Source: Methylobacterium sp. C25 (lineage in GTDB: Bacteria > Pseudomonadota > Alphaproteobacteria > Rhizobiales > Beijerinckiaceae). Taken from it: a stretch of DNA of 64,000 nucleotides. Positions 25,798-36,497 of this stretch are shown piece by piece. Position 1 is the stretch's first letter; every line of letters starts with the position of its first letter. A program made the position numbers and the translations under genes. A model generated the notes under the pieces. The model saw nothing but the letters and a program-made list of their open reading frames with translations. It had not been told where the DNA came from and made no database searches. The stretch is from the NCBI RefSeq assembly GCF_021352225.1, contig NZ_JAAUVI010000002.1:124001-188000 (forward strand), written 5' to 3'.

Positions 25798-26067
25798 CGG
25801 AGGCGTCTCCCTGTCAGCCGAGTCGGCTGCTAAGCTTAAGCATTCGGATACCAACGCGCAAAACTCCGATTTGGTTCCGGCGCTAAAGTGCAGGCGAGAC
25901 GATTTTAACCATGGCCGTCCGACAGTTCGGTGACACCGCCTTCACGCGGCGCGCCGGCGTTGCCGCCGATCACTGGCACCACCCCCAGCCCCTATGCGAT
26001 GGTGCATGGCCTCCGGCACTCGGGAAGCGGCTTTCTGTTTCCTGTTTGTTCCGGTACATGACGAGGT

Positions 26068-28161
<2,094 letters not shown>

Positions 28162-28181
28162 GTCGGGCGCAAGCCAGCCTT

Positions 28182-28973
28182 TCAGCGCTCCCCGCGCTCA
28201 AAATCCCCCAGCACGGCCTCCATCGCGTGCGGCGCCACTTTCACCGCCCCTGCGAAGGGCCGGTCTATGGCGGTGATGACGAGGAGGCCGGAAAAGATCA
28301 GGAAGGCCAGGATGCCGGTCATTAGCATCTGGGCGCGCAGGTTCTGGGTTCCGAAGAACAGCGTGAAGACGAGCGTCAGGATCGCGCCGCTCGACAGGAT
28401 GAACCACAGCACCCGCGGCACCACGCCCGGCGCCAGCACGAGCCGCAGGCGGCGCGCCTGGGTCACGCCGTCGAGCTGGTCGAGGGCCTCGGCCAGCACG
28501 GCGTTGCCGCGGCCGTCGCCGGGGTGGAAAGCGAGCAAGGCCGCGTAGGCCCCGTCGAGCGCCCGGGTCGCGGCGCGGCTGGCCTCGCCGCGTTCCATTG
28601 CTGGCCATTCCTCGGCGATGACCGTCTTGCCGTAGTGGATCAGGGCGGTGCGGAAGGCGGCGCCGGGCTCGCCCTCGATCCCCTGCGACAGGCGGTAGAG
28701 GGTCGCGACCGAGCCGGCTTCCTTCGCGGCGGCGCCCTCGGCCTCGCTGAATTTTTCCCAGGCGATGATGACGGCGAAGGCGAGCAGCACCGCGTAGAGC
28801 ACGCCGACCGTGGCGAAGGTGAAGCCGGCGACCTCGTTGTTGACCCGCAGGCGCTCGAGGCCGACGCGCCGGCGCACGAGGACCGGGGCGACCATCGCGA
28901 GCGCCGTCATCACGCCGACGAGGAGGGTGCCGGAGAGCCAGATCGGCTGGGTTGCCAGCATCGACAACAGCAT
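28182..28973 (-). CDS. DUF4239 membrane protein (bestrophin-like)
   Basis: A 263-residue membrane protein with two N-terminal helices (about residues 10-30 and 50-72) and two C-terminal helices (about 190-210 and 215-238), separated by a cytoplasmic helical region. The sequence NNEVAGFTFATVGVLYAVLLAFAVIIAWEKFSEAE is the DUF4239 signature. The family has been likened to bestrophin-type channels, but its function is unproven. It converges on parE and sits alone on its strand. No regulatory site is evident. Confidence 0.85.
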   Translation of the reverse strand: MLLSMLATQPIWLSGTLLVGVMTALAMVAPVLVRRRVGLERLRVNNEVAGFTFATVGVLYAVLLAFAVIIAWEKFSEAEGAAAKEAGSVATLYRLSQGIEGEPGAAFRTALIHYGKTVIAEEWPAMERGEASRAATRALDGAYAALLAFHPGDGRGNAVLAEALDQLDGVTQARRLRLVLAPGVVPRVLWFILSSGAILTLVFTLFFGTQNLRAQMLMTGILAFLIFSGLLVITAIDRPFAGAVKVAPHAMEAVLGDFERGER

Positions 28974-29098
28974 GTCCGGCCGCCCCGTTTCGATCGACGG
29001 TGACTATGCCGAGTGGCGCGAGGGGCGGCAATCGGCGAAGGCCGCTCCAGCACGATGGCGCCTCGAGGATCAGGCGCATGCCGGGCCGGGCTCAGCCA

Positions 29099-29371
29099 TC
29101 ACCAGCGGTGATGCCAGCCGCCCCGGTGCCACCCGCCGTGCCACCCGAAGCGGCGCGGGCCACCCCATCCACCCCAGCGGTGCCAGCCGTAGTGCGGGCG
29201 GCCCCAGACGCCGGGCCCGTAGAAGCGCGGCCCCCAGGCGTTGGGGCGGCAGACGCCCCAGGGCGTACGATGGAAGCCGGGGCCGCAGCCGTCGCGGGCT
29301 TCGGCGATCCCCGCGCTGGCCCCGAGCAGTCCGAGGGCGACGAGGGGTGCTGCAATCCAGGTGCTACGCAT
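29099..29371 (-). CDS. Secreted Gly/His/Trp-rich peptide, GCG_CRPN type
   Basis: A 90-residue protein with a signal peptide (MRSTWIAAPLVALGLLGAS, cleavage near AEA-RD). A short cysteine-containing unit DGCGPGFHRTPWGVCRPN follows, then about 45 residues of Gly, His, Trp, Arg and Tyr (for example RPHYGWHRWGGWGG and HGGWHRGGWHHRW). The GCG...CRPN unit is a named prefix found in many secreted peptides of Methylobacterium and relatives. The two Cys probably form a disulfide, and the His/Trp-rich tail could bind metal or cell-wall polymer. The function is unknown. A related gene lies 123 bp upstream on the same strand. Confidence 0.8.
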   Translation of the reverse strand: MRSTWIAAPLVALGLLGASAGIAEARDGCGPGFHRTPWGVCRPNAWGPRFYGPGVWGRPHYGWHRWGGWGGPRRFGWHGGWHRGGWHHRW

Positions 29372-29416
29372 GGTCTTCTCTTCCTGTGATGAGGTGGGTC
29401 GGCGCGTAGGCGGTCG

Positions 29417-29430
29417 CGGAACATGTTCCG
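29417..29430. promoter_or_regulatory. 14-bp perfect palindrome between two GCG_CRPN genes
   Basis: CGGAACATGTTCCG is perfectly self-complementary and lies about 45 bp upstream of the start of the 29371 gene. It could be an operator for a dimeric regulator. No regulator is assigned. Confidence 0.4.
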
Positions 29431-29494
29431 AGCGAGCGCGCTGGCCTCTCGGTCGAGCGGCCGGGTCCCATGGCTCACGACGCCCGGTTTCGCC

Positions 29495-29773
29495 TCAGAA
29501 GCGGTTCGGCCAGCACTTGCGACCGTAGGGGCCGAGATGGAAGCCGGGCGGGCAGGCGCGGCCGCGCCCGTAGCCACCCCATTGTCCGCCCGACCTGCAG
29601 CCGCCATAGGGGCCACGATGGCCCATCGGGCCGCAGCCGCCATAGACCTGGATGATCTGAGCCTCGCCGCCAGTGTCGACGGCATTGACGATCGGCAGGG
29701 CCGAGGCCGGGCCAGCCAGTGAGACGGCCATCCCGAGCGCGAGCACGGGAGCGGCGACGAAGGTCTTCAACAT
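29495..29773 (-). CDS. Secreted Gly-rich peptide related to GCG_CRPN family
   Basis: A 92-residue protein with a signal peptide (MLKTFVAAPVLALGMAVSLA, cleavage near SALP). The mature part contains GGCGPMGHRGPYGGC and CPPGFHLGPYGRKCWPN, two cysteine pairs in Gly-rich context that resemble the Cys unit of the neighbouring 29371 gene. A strong GGAGGA is 8 bp before the ATG. It lies just downstream of the histidine kinase gene on the same strand. Three TGTGACG-type repeats at 29852-29889 sit in its upstream region, so the two-component system may control it. No function is known. Confidence 0.78.
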   Translation of the reverse strand: MLKTFVAAPVLALGMAVSLAGPASALPIVNAVDTGGEAQIIQVYGGCGPMGHRGPYGGCRSGGQWGGYGRGRACPPGFHLGPYGRKCWPNRF

Positions 29774-29851
29774 CTCACATATCCTCCGATGGCGGCGGCG
29801 GCCTCGATGGCCGACCGTGAGGATGATGCTGCGCCCCGCTCCCTTCCCGGA

Positions 29852-29889
29852 TGTGACGTGCGCGCGTCGCGTTGTGACGATTTGTAACT
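29852..29889. promoter_or_regulatory. Candidate response-regulator repeats upstream of the 29773 gene
   Basis: TGTGACG at 29852 and 29873 and TGTAACT at 29883 on the plus strand, spaced 21 and 10 bp apart. This is the helical spacing of OmpR/PhoB-type direct repeats. The same repeat pair is found upstream of the adjacent response regulator at 32049-32065. The activity is inferred. Confidence 0.5.
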
Positions 29890-29896
29890 GAGAGTC

Positions 29897-31276
29897 TCAG
29901 CCGCGCCCGGCCCGAGGCAGGCTGAACGAAAATCGTGCGCCGCCGAGGCGACCCTCGGTCACCGCGAGCGTGCCGCCATGCGCCTCGACGATCTGCCGGG
30001 CGATGGCCAGCCCGAGGCCGCTGCCGCCGGTGCGGCGATTGCGCGAGCCCTCGACACGGTAGAAGGGACTGAAGATGGCAGCGCGCTGTGCTTCCGAGAC
30101 GCCGGGGCCATCATCCTCGACACAGACGCGGCAGGCCTCCGTGCTCACCTCCAGCGCGACTTCGACCCGCTCACGGCCGAACTTCACCGCGTTGTCGACG
30201 AGGTTGGCGAGCACCCGCCGCAAGGCGATCGCATCGCCCGCCACGACCGCATCGTCAGGCCCTCCCGCGTCGCCGCCGACGAGGCTGACAGGCTGACCGA
30301 GGGCGTCGCGCTCCGCCACCTCGATCGCGGCGAGATCGGCGAGATCCACCCGCTCGCGCCTCTGCGAGATCGCGGTGCCGCGGGCGAAGGCGAGCGAGGT
30401 GTCGATGAGATCGGCCATGGCGTCGACATCGCCGATCATGCGCTCGCGTGCGGACTCGTCCGGCACGCCCTCGGCGCGCAGGCGTAGCCGGGTCAGGTAG
30501 GTCTTGATGTCGTGCGAGATCGCCCCGATCAGGAACGAGCGCTCCTGCAGCAGCCCGGCGACGCGCTCCTGCATGCCCTGAACCGCGCGGGCGAGGCGGC
30601 GGATATCCGGGGCGCCATCGGAGCCGATGGCAGAGGCCTCAGGATCGACCGGGCCGCCGTCGAAACCCTCCGCCACGGCGGTGAGGCGGCGCAGCGGGCG
30701 CATCTCGCGCTGCGTGGTGTAGAGCGCGAGCCCGGCGACCAGGATGCCGAGCAGGCCGATCCACAATCCCGGCGGAAGCCCGAGCAGCCGCAGGGCAAGG
30801 CCGCGGAATGGTTCGACATCCTCGATGATCAGCACCTTGCCGTCGGGCATCTGCCACGTGACGCGGGCCGGCCGCCCCTCGGTGCGGAAGATCGAGCGGC
30901 GCTCCGGCGCGGAGGCGTCGGTATAGGCTCGCAGGTCGCCCGTGATCTCCCCGCCGCCGAAGGTGCGGAGCGTCGCCTCGATGCGCGGTGCGCGGCGCAG
31001 GTCGGGCGCCTCCGCGGGCGCACTGTCGACGATCGACGCGCGGATGTGCAGGCCGTTGACCGCGCGCAGTATGCCCGAGCGCAGGCTCGGGTTCGCGTCG
31101 CGCATCAGGCCGATGATGCCGGCGGCCTGGGCGAGGCGCGGATAGGGGCCGGTGAACGTTTGGCGGGTCGTACTGCGCTCGATATGCGCGATCGCGATGG
31201 CGGCGCCGATGATCACGGCGAGCGCGAGCATGAGGATGAGCGTGAGGCGGCCGAGCAGACCGATGCGCGAGAGCAT
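29897..31276 (-). CDS. Sensor histidine kinase
   Basis: A 459-residue membrane sensor kinase. One helix is at residues 9-31 and a second at about 170-187, flanking a periplasmic sensor of about 135 residues with no named domain. A HAMP-like linker follows. The H-box is FLIGAISHDIKTYLTRLRLRAE (His255), and the N, G1 and G2 boxes are visible as VLANLVDNAVKFG, VEDDGPGV and GGSGLGLAIARQIVEAHGG. The response-regulator gene ends 3 bp upstream, so the pair is one operon. The kinase resembles the EnvZ/RstB group. The sensed signal is unknown. The two GCG_CRPN genes lie directly downstream. Confidence 0.92.
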   Translation of the reverse strand: MLSRIGLLGRLTLILMLALAVIIGAAIAIAHIERSTTRQTFTGPYPRLAQAAGIIGLMRDANPSLRSGILRAVNGLHIRASIVDSAPAEAPDLRRAPRIEATLRTFGGGEITGDLRAYTDASAPERRSIFRTEGRPARVTWQMPDGKVLIIEDVEPFRGLALRLLGLPPGLWIGLLGILVAGLALYTTQREMRPLRRLTAVAEGFDGGPVDPEASAIGSDGAPDIRRLARAVQGMQERVAGLLQERSFLIGAISHDIKTYLTRLRLRAEGVPDESARERMIGDVDAMADLIDTSLAFARGTAISQRRERVDLADLAAIEVAERDALGQPVSLVGGDAGGPDDAVVAGDAIALRRVLANLVDNAVKFGRERVEVALEVSTEACRVCVEDDGPGVSEAQRAAIFSPFYRVEGSRNRRTGGSGLGLAIARQIVEAHGGTLAVTEGRLGGARFSFSLPRAGRG

Positions 31277-31279
31277 CGT

Positions 31280-31999
31280 TCAGGCCTGCGCCACCGACGC
31301 CGCGAGGATGTAGCCGGCGTTCCGCACCGTCTTGATGAGCGCCGCCGCGGCGCTTCCGCTCTCCTCCAACCGCTTGCGCAACCGGCTGACCTGAACGTCG
31401 ATGGTGCGGTCGAAGGCGTCGGCGACGCGCCCGCGCGTCCAGTCGAGGAGCTGATCGCGGGAGAGCACGCGCTGGGGCCGCGTGACGAAACACATCAGCA
31501 GGTCGAACTCGGCGCTGGTCAGGACGATCTCGCTTTCGCCGGCCACCACGCGGCGTGCCCCGGCATCGATCACGAGATCGGCCACGCGCAACCGCTCCGG
31601 CGCGTCCACGTGATGCTCGGCGGCCGGCTTGGCGCGGCGCAGCACTGCGCGAATGCGCGCGAGCAGCACCCGTGGGTTGAACGGCTTCGAGACGTAGTCG
31701 TCGGCTCCCATTTCGAGGCCGAGCACCCGATCGATGTCCTCGTCCTTGGCGGTGAGCATGATGATCGGAGGACCTCCGGCCGCGCGCAGGCGCCGGCAGA
31801 TCGAGAGCCCGTCCTCACCCGGCAGCATCCAGTCGAGCACGACGAGGTCCGGGGCCGGGCCATGCGCGAGCAGCTTGTCGAGGGCACCCCCCCCATCGAG
31901 TGGGCGCACGCAGAACCCCTCGCCTTCGAGGAATCCGCTGAGCAGCGCGCGGATCTCGGGGTCGTCCTCGACGATAGCGAGGGTCGTTCCGTCGTTCAT
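31280..31999 (-). CDS. OmpR/PhoB-family response regulator
   Basis: A 239-residue regulator. The receiver has the acidic pair IVEDDPEIRALL, the phosphorylation site Asp56 in VVLDWMLPGEDG, and the conserved Lys in YVSKPFNPRVLLARI. The C-terminal winged helix of the OmpR type shows LTSAEFDLLMCFVTRPQRVLSRDQLLDW and DRTIDVQVSRLRKRLE. I chose the ATG at 31999 because the receiver starts there; the frame is open 39 bp further. A TGTAACG-ttt-TGTGACG pair, read on its coding strand at 32049-32065, may serve autoregulation. The kinase gene follows 3 bp after its stop. Confidence 0.93.
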   Translation of the reverse strand: MNDGTTLAIVEDDPEIRALLSGFLEGEGFCVRPLDGGGALDKLLAHGPAPDLVVLDWMLPGEDGLSICRRLRAAGGPPIIMLTAKDEDIDRVLGLEMGADDYVSKPFNPRVLLARIRAVLRRAKPAAEHHVDAPERLRVADLVIDAGARRVVAGESEIVLTSAEFDLLMCFVTRPQRVLSRDQLLDWTRGRVADAFDRTIDVQVSRLRKRLEESGSAAAALIKTVRNAGYILAASVAQA

Positions 32000-32048
32000 G
32001 GGCTCAGCATAAGCGTGGGCGCAGACCCGGCAACGCAAAAGAGGCTGG

Positions 32049-32065
32049 CGTCACAAAACGTTACA
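32049..32065 (-). promoter_or_regulatory. Candidate autoregulatory repeats of the two-component system
   Basis: On the minus strand TGTAACG and TGTGACG lie 10 bp apart (start to start), about 50 bp upstream of the response-regulator start. The half-site matches the repeats at 29852-29889. Confidence 0.5.
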
Positions 32066-32126
32066 TGAGCAGGCATCTGCCGACTTCGGCCGCGACGAGA
32101 AAATGTCGGCGGCTGTTAATCATTAT

Positions 32127-32142
32127 TCGGATGCCTATCCGA
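32127..32142. promoter_or_regulatory. Inverted repeat 6-4-6
   Basis: TCGGAT and ATCCGA separated by GCCT, in the divergent gap about 250 bp upstream of the diguanylate cyclase. It could be an operator or a small hairpin. No regulator is assigned. Confidence 0.3.
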
Positions 32143-32390
32143 GGCGCAGATCAAACCCAGGCCACAAGTAGATTTGGAAAGCAGTTTCTTCAGGTGGTCG
32201 CGGAGTCGCGCTCTTTCTCGTTAAATAACGATCACGGAAAGCGATTTGAGAACCTGCCTCGACTCGATTAGCCTGCGATCAGTTGATTTGTTGCTGTGCG
32301 ATTAACGATCTTCGTTGACGCTTGTTTCGGTATGTTCGTGCTTCAACGGGCGCTTGTGGTCTCCGCTCGCGAGACCTTCAAGGCCCAGCC

Positions 32391-34115
32391 ATGGTCATCA
32401 CCGACAGCGCGCTTCAGGCGTCCGCCCCGCATGAACGGCAGGGATTGATCAGGCGTCGAATGGTCGGGCAGGTCTGCCTCGTCCTTTTGATGATCACGAT
32501 CGTCATGTCGGGGTTCTTCTTCACGAATTGGAACCAGCAGGCCCTGCTCGATCTGCGCGAGGGCGGACGGCAAGTGCGCATCGCTCAAGAAGCCTTGATG
32601 GATGCCGAGGCCTACGTGCTCAACAAGTCGCTCGGCGACCATGCCGTCGAGCATTCAACCTACAGCCGCGCCCTTGAGGCGCTGCACAGCCGGGACACTC
32701 AATTCACGAAACTCGACCGCTTCCTGCGAGCGCCGGACGGCACGCGGCGATCCGCAGTCGCCATCGTGAAGGCCCTAGAGACGAGTTGGACCGATGTCCT
32801 GGCGGTTGCCCGTGATGGCCGGCTCGACGAGGCGCAGGTGATGCTGCGCGAGCGCGGCAACGCCGCCCAGGTCGCCGGATTGCGCGCTGCCTTCGATCGC
32901 TTCCTGGTCGAATGGAACTCGCAATTCGCAAGCTATGAGACCCGCATCGAGATCGGCAAAGTGTTCGTGCTGCTCTCTGAGCTGGTCATCGGCGCCGTGA
33001 TGATCTTCGCCTTCCGGGCCGGTGCGCGCGATGCGCGGGCACGCCAGGCGGCCATCGCGCAGATGGACGAATCCCGGACCCAGGTCGGCCATCTGTTCGA
33101 GATGACCGACATGCTGCAGAGCGCGGCTGACCGTCACGACGCCAACGCAGTGCTGCGTGCGACCGCAGGCCAACTGATCGGCGGATTCGGCGGCGCGCTC
33201 TATGTGTTCAACAACTCGCGGGACCGGCTCATCCTCTCGACCTCCTGGGCCTGCGAGGATGCCGATGCGTTGCCCGAGACGATCACCGTCAATCAGTGCT
33301 GGGCGATGAAGCGGGGCAAACCGCACATCAACCGTAGCGGCGGCCGGGCCCTCTGCTGCGAGCACCATGCATCGGCGGCGGCTGCCCTCGAAATTCCGAT
33401 GATGGCGCGGGGCGAGAATCTCGGGCTCCTGCAGATCTTCGCCCATGGCGCGGAGGCCGAGGAGCGGCTCTCCCGCATCCTCTCGCTGAGCTCGGCGCTG
33501 GGGGATGCCATGTCACTCGCGCTGTCGAACATCGCGCTGCGCGAGAAGCTGCGCAACCAGGCGCTGCGCGACCCTCTCACCGGCCTCTACAACCGCCGCT
33601 ACATGGAGGACAGCCTCGACCGATACGTGCGCCTCGCCGAGCGGGAGGGCCGCAAGGTCTCGGTGATCATGATCGACCTCGACCACTTCAAGCGGCTCAA
33701 CGACGAGCACGGCCATGCGACCGGCGACGCCGTTCTGCGCGAGGCTGCGGCGGCGATCGTCGGGACCCTGCGCGAGACGGACGTCGCCTGCCGCTACGGC
33801 GGCGAGGAAATGATCGTCTTCCTGCCCGATTGCGATCTCGATGATGCGGCGGTGAAAGCCGAGCAGATCCGCGAGCGCATCGAGGCGCTCTCGGGTGCCC
33901 ACGGCGCCCAGGTCTCGGCCTCGCTCGGCGTTTCCTCGGTCCCTGCCACGTCGAGCAACAGCGCGGACCTCGTCAAGGCCGCCGATACGGCCCTCTACCG
34001 GGCCAAGCACAATGGCCGTAACCAAGTGGCCCTGGCGCCGCTGCGCTCGGGCTGGCGGGGGCCGACGGACGGGCTGGACCAAGGCGCCGGCCCGCTGGCA
34101 ATCGCCGCTGAGTGA
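32391..34115 (+). CDS. Membrane diguanylate cyclase with periplasmic sensor, GAF and GGDEF domains
   Basis: A 574-residue protein that should make cyclic di-GMP. Two helices (about residues 24-46 and 186-208) flank a helical periplasmic sensor. A GAF-like domain (about 235-385) has conserved Cys and His residues in NQCWAMKRGKPH and ALCCEHH. The GGDEF domain (about 400-560) has DPLTGLYNRRYMED, MIDLDHFKRLNDEHGH and the active-site GGEEM. An inhibitory RxxD site (RETD) lies five residues before GGEEM, so product inhibition is expected. No EAL domain is present. The ATG at 32391 is chosen because the upstream extension has no family support. It diverges from the two-component system. Confidence 0.93.
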   Translation: MVITDSALQASAPHERQGLIRRRMVGQVCLVLLMITIVMSGFFFTNWNQQALLDLREGGRQVRIAQEALMDAEAYVLNKSLGDHAVEHSTYSRALEALHSRDTQFTKLDRFLRAPDGTRRSAVAIVKALETSWTDVLAVARDGRLDEAQVMLRERGNAAQVAGLRAAFDRFLVEWNSQFASYETRIEIGKVFVLLSELVIGAVMIFAFRAGARDARARQAAIAQMDESRTQVGHLFEMTDMLQSAADRHDANAVLRATAGQLIGGFGGALYVFNNSRDRLILSTSWACEDADALPETITVNQCWAMKRGKPHINRSGGRALCCEHHASAAAALEIPMMARGENLGLLQIFAHGAEAEERLSRILSLSSALGDAMSLALSNIALREKLRNQALRDPLTGLYNRRYMEDSLDRYVRLAEREGRKVSVIMIDLDHFKRLNDEHGHATGDAVLREAAAAIVGTLRETDVACRYGGEEMIVFLPDCDLDDAAVKAEQIRERIEALSGAHGAQVSASLGVSSVPATSSNSADLVKAADTALYRAKHNGRNQVALAPLRSGWRGPTDGLDQGAGPLAIAAE

Positions 34116-34116
34116 A

Positions 34117-34129
34117 GCCCCGACGGGGC
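34117..34129. terminator. Short GC hairpin between converging genes
   Basis: GCCCC-GAC-GGGGC, 1 bp after the cyclase stop, between genes converging at 34115 and 34150. There is no T-run, so bidirectional termination is only suggested by location. Confidence 0.35.
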
Positions 34130-34149
34130 GCTCGATCCAAAGTTCGGCG

Positions 34150-35286
34150 TCACGCCTGGAGGACGGATTGCCTCAGCGGCTCGTAGGTCGAGCGGTAGCT
34201 CTTCGGTCCTACGATGGGCAGCAGCCTGCGCTGCAGCCAGCCCGGTAGCCGGGCGCTGCGGGAAACCCGGTCCTTCATCGCCTGGACGTGCTCGACACGG
34301 GGACGGCGGAGCCTCTCGTAGGTCTCTCCGACCGTGCCCCAATCCGGGCAATCGGCCAGCAGGCCAGCCAGCACCAGCGCGTCCTCGAGCGCCATCGCGG
34401 CGCCCTGCGCCCAAACCGGCGCGGTGGCATGTGCGGCATCGCCGACCAGAAGCACACGGCCGCGCGACCAGCGAGGGATGCGAACCTCTTCGAGCGGCGA
34501 ATGATAGATCGAGTCCGGCCGTGCGAGGATCGACGCGAGAGTCTCTCGCACCGGGCGCGGAAAACTGCCGAAGACCGAGGCCGCTGCCGCGAGATCACTG
34601 CTCTCCGGCACGTCCCCGGTAAGGGCGGCCCAGCCATAGGCCTCGCCTTCGACCGGGATCAGTAGAAGCAGCCCGCGCCGGCCGCTCCACAGGGTCCAGC
34701 CGTCAATGCCCGGATTGGGCGCCATGAAGCGCCAGCTCGCGCGGGCCAACACGGCCGCGCCGAGAGCCGTCTCGCCGAATAGCGCACGGCGTACCGTCGA
34801 GCGGACGCCATCAGCACCGACCAATAGGGAACCGCGCTCGCTGGTGCCGTCCGCCAGTTCGACGGTGACGCCAGTCTCGTCCTGTCGGATCGCGGACACC
34901 CCGCAATTCTCACGGACGGTCTCGTCCGGCAGGCCCAGCCTCAACAGGTGAAGCAGATCAGCGCGACGCATGCAGCGCGGCTGCGCATCAGCATCCCAGA
35001 ACGCACCTTCGTCGATGCCAAACAGGGTCCTATCGCGCTCGGTTCTGTAAGAACGGTGGCGAATGGCCGTGCCGGCCCTGACCAGCGCGTCGGCGAGCCC
35101 GAGCTCGGCCAGGGCGCGGATCGCGTTGCCCGGCAAGTTGATCGCGAGACCCGCATCGCCCGGCCCCGAACAGCGTTCGAGGACGAGCGCCGGGACGTTG
35201 CGGCGATGCAGAGCCCGCGCCACCGCGAGCCCGGCGACGCCACCTCCGACGATCAGCACGCGGTCGGTCGGGTCCGAGGTCATCAT
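34150..35286 (-). CDS. FAD-dependent aromatic-ring-type monooxygenase
   Basis: A 378-residue flavin monooxygenase of the p-hydroxybenzoate hydroxylase group. The FAD-binding GxGxxG motif is VLIVGGGVAGLAVARAL, followed by the DG motif VGADGVRSTVRRALFG and the GD motif VLLVGDAAHATAP. The substrate is unknown. The short length and the ERCSGPGDAGLAINLPGNAIRAL pattern are typical of one-component hydroxylases such as salicylate- or 6-hydroxynicotinate-type enzymes. The gene starts MMTS, and either Met could be used. It is 130 bp after the end of the hydrolase gene on the same strand. Confidence 0.9.
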   Translation of the reverse strand: MMTSDPTDRVLIVGGGVAGLAVARALHRRNVPALVLERCSGPGDAGLAINLPGNAIRALAELGLADALVRAGTAIRHRSYRTERDRTLFGIDEGAFWDADAQPRCMRRADLLHLLRLGLPDETVRENCGVSAIRQDETGVTVELADGTSERGSLLVGADGVRSTVRRALFGETALGAAVLARASWRFMAPNPGIDGWTLWSGRRGLLLLIPVEGEAYGWAALTGDVPESSDLAAAASVFGSFPRPVRETLASILARPDSIYHSPLEEVRIPRWSRGRVLLVGDAAHATAPVWAQGAAMALEDALVLAGLLADCPDWGTVGETYERLRRPRVEHVQAMKDRVSRSARLPGWLQRRLLPIVGPKSYRSTYEPLRQSVLQA

Positions 35287-35416
35287 GGGCTCCGGTGCAT
35301 TGCTTTGCGCGGTCCTCGCAGACGGGTGCGGGAGATGGCACGATCCCGCAGCCGCGTGAACGGCCTGCCCGTCGGGGCTGGGCCGAGCTGCGATCGCGCC
35401 GTCATCCGTCGAGACG

Positions 35417-36343
35417 TCAGCTCAGCATGCCGGCCCGTCGCAGCCACGCCTCGTACCAGCCTGGCCACGCCTCGCTCTCCGTGCCCGGGCGGCCCATGCC
35501 GAAGCCATGGCGGCCAGTCTGAGGCAGATGCTCCTCGACGGGCACGCCGGCCCGCATGCAGGCTTGCGTCATGATCCGGGTGTTCGCGGCAGCTGCGACC
35601 TGATCGTCCGCGGCGTGCACCAGGAAGACGGGCGGACCGCCGGCCCGGACTCCCGTCTGCACCGACCATTCGTAGGCGAGAGCAGGATCGCCATGGCGTC
35701 CGACGACCTGATGGGCGGTCGAACTGTCGTCGTAGGGCTGCTCCAGCGTGATGACGGGATAGGCCAAAGCTGCGCTCGACGGCTTGGCCGACAGGGCATC
35801 CATCGCGTCCACCGGATCGTAGGTCCGCAGGTCGAAGCGCGTTGCGGCCAGTCCCATCAGATAGCCGCCCGCCGAGAAGCCGAGCACGCCGACATGCTCC
35901 GGATCGAGCCCGTAGCGGCTGGCCCGCGCGCGGATCAGGCGGAGCGCCCGCTGGGCGTCCTGCAGAGGTGCCAGCCGTCCTGACGCCCAATCCTCGCGTG
36001 GCAAGCGGTAGAGCAGGGAGAAGGCGGTGATGCCGCGCGCCGCGAGCCAGCGACCGGCCGGCCGCGCCTCGAGATCCATCATGATCCGCCGATAGCCACC
36101 ACCCGCCGCAATGAGCACGGCCGCGCCGTTTGGTTGCTCCGGCAGGAAGGCTTCGAGGCCCGGCAATGCGATGGAGCTGATCGCGCCCCTGCCATTGTCC
36201 TTCATCGGCCCCGAAGGACCACCGCCTCCCGGCGGCGTATCCGGCCAGAGCGGGATGAAGCCGGGCTCGGCCGCGATGACAGAGCGGCCAGCGGCGAGTG
36301 TCGCGCCGGCTCCGACCAGCAGCGCCCTTCGGTTGATCCTCAT
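35417..36343 (-). CDS. Exported alpha/beta hydrolase (acetylesterase-like)
   Basis: A 308-residue hydrolase. The N-terminus MRINRRALLVGAGATLAAG looks like a Tat or Sec signal. The catalytic triad is visible: nucleophile Ser in GFSAGGYLMG, Asp in HAADDQV and His in GRHGFGMG. The oxyanion region is AAGGGYRRI. It resembles BD-FAE/xylan-acetylesterase-type proteins that remove acyl groups from polysaccharides in the periplasm. I chose the ATG at 36343 because the signal peptide starts there; the frame continues upstream to 36397. The natural substrate is unknown. Confidence 0.88.
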   Translation of the reverse strand: MRINRRALLVGAGATLAAGRSVIAAEPGFIPLWPDTPPGGGGPSGPMKDNGRGAISSIALPGLEAFLPEQPNGAAVLIAAGGGYRRIMMDLEARPAGRWLAARGITAFSLLYRLPREDWASGRLAPLQDAQRALRLIRARASRYGLDPEHVGVLGFSAGGYLMGLAATRFDLRTYDPVDAMDALSAKPSSAALAYPVITLEQPYDDSSTAHQVVGRHGDPALAYEWSVQTGVRAGGPPVFLVHAADDQVAAAANTRIMTQACMRAGVPVEEHLPQTGRHGFGMGRPGTESEAWPGWYEAWLRRAGMLS

Positions 36344-36497
36344 CCGTCGACCGTCTCGGCCACGCCTCGACGTCTGGCGTCCAGGGCGCAAATACACGAT
36401 CTCTTCGAGACCGGCATGATCGTCGAGCGCGGATATTTCCAGCTGCCTCTTCTTGCCGCCCGTGTTCTAGAGGCTCGACCTGGCTTTGCTGCTCGAC

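Larger units (their letters stand above)
32000..32390. other. Divergent 391-bp regulatory region
   Basis: AT-richer than its surroundings. It lies between the response regulator (minus strand) and the diguanylate cyclase (plus strand). It contains the response-regulator repeats near 32049 and an inverted repeat TCGGAT-GCCT-ATCCGA at 32127-32142. I see no convincing gene; the 68-codon frame at 32065 lacks a ribosome site and any similarity. Confidence 0.6.
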
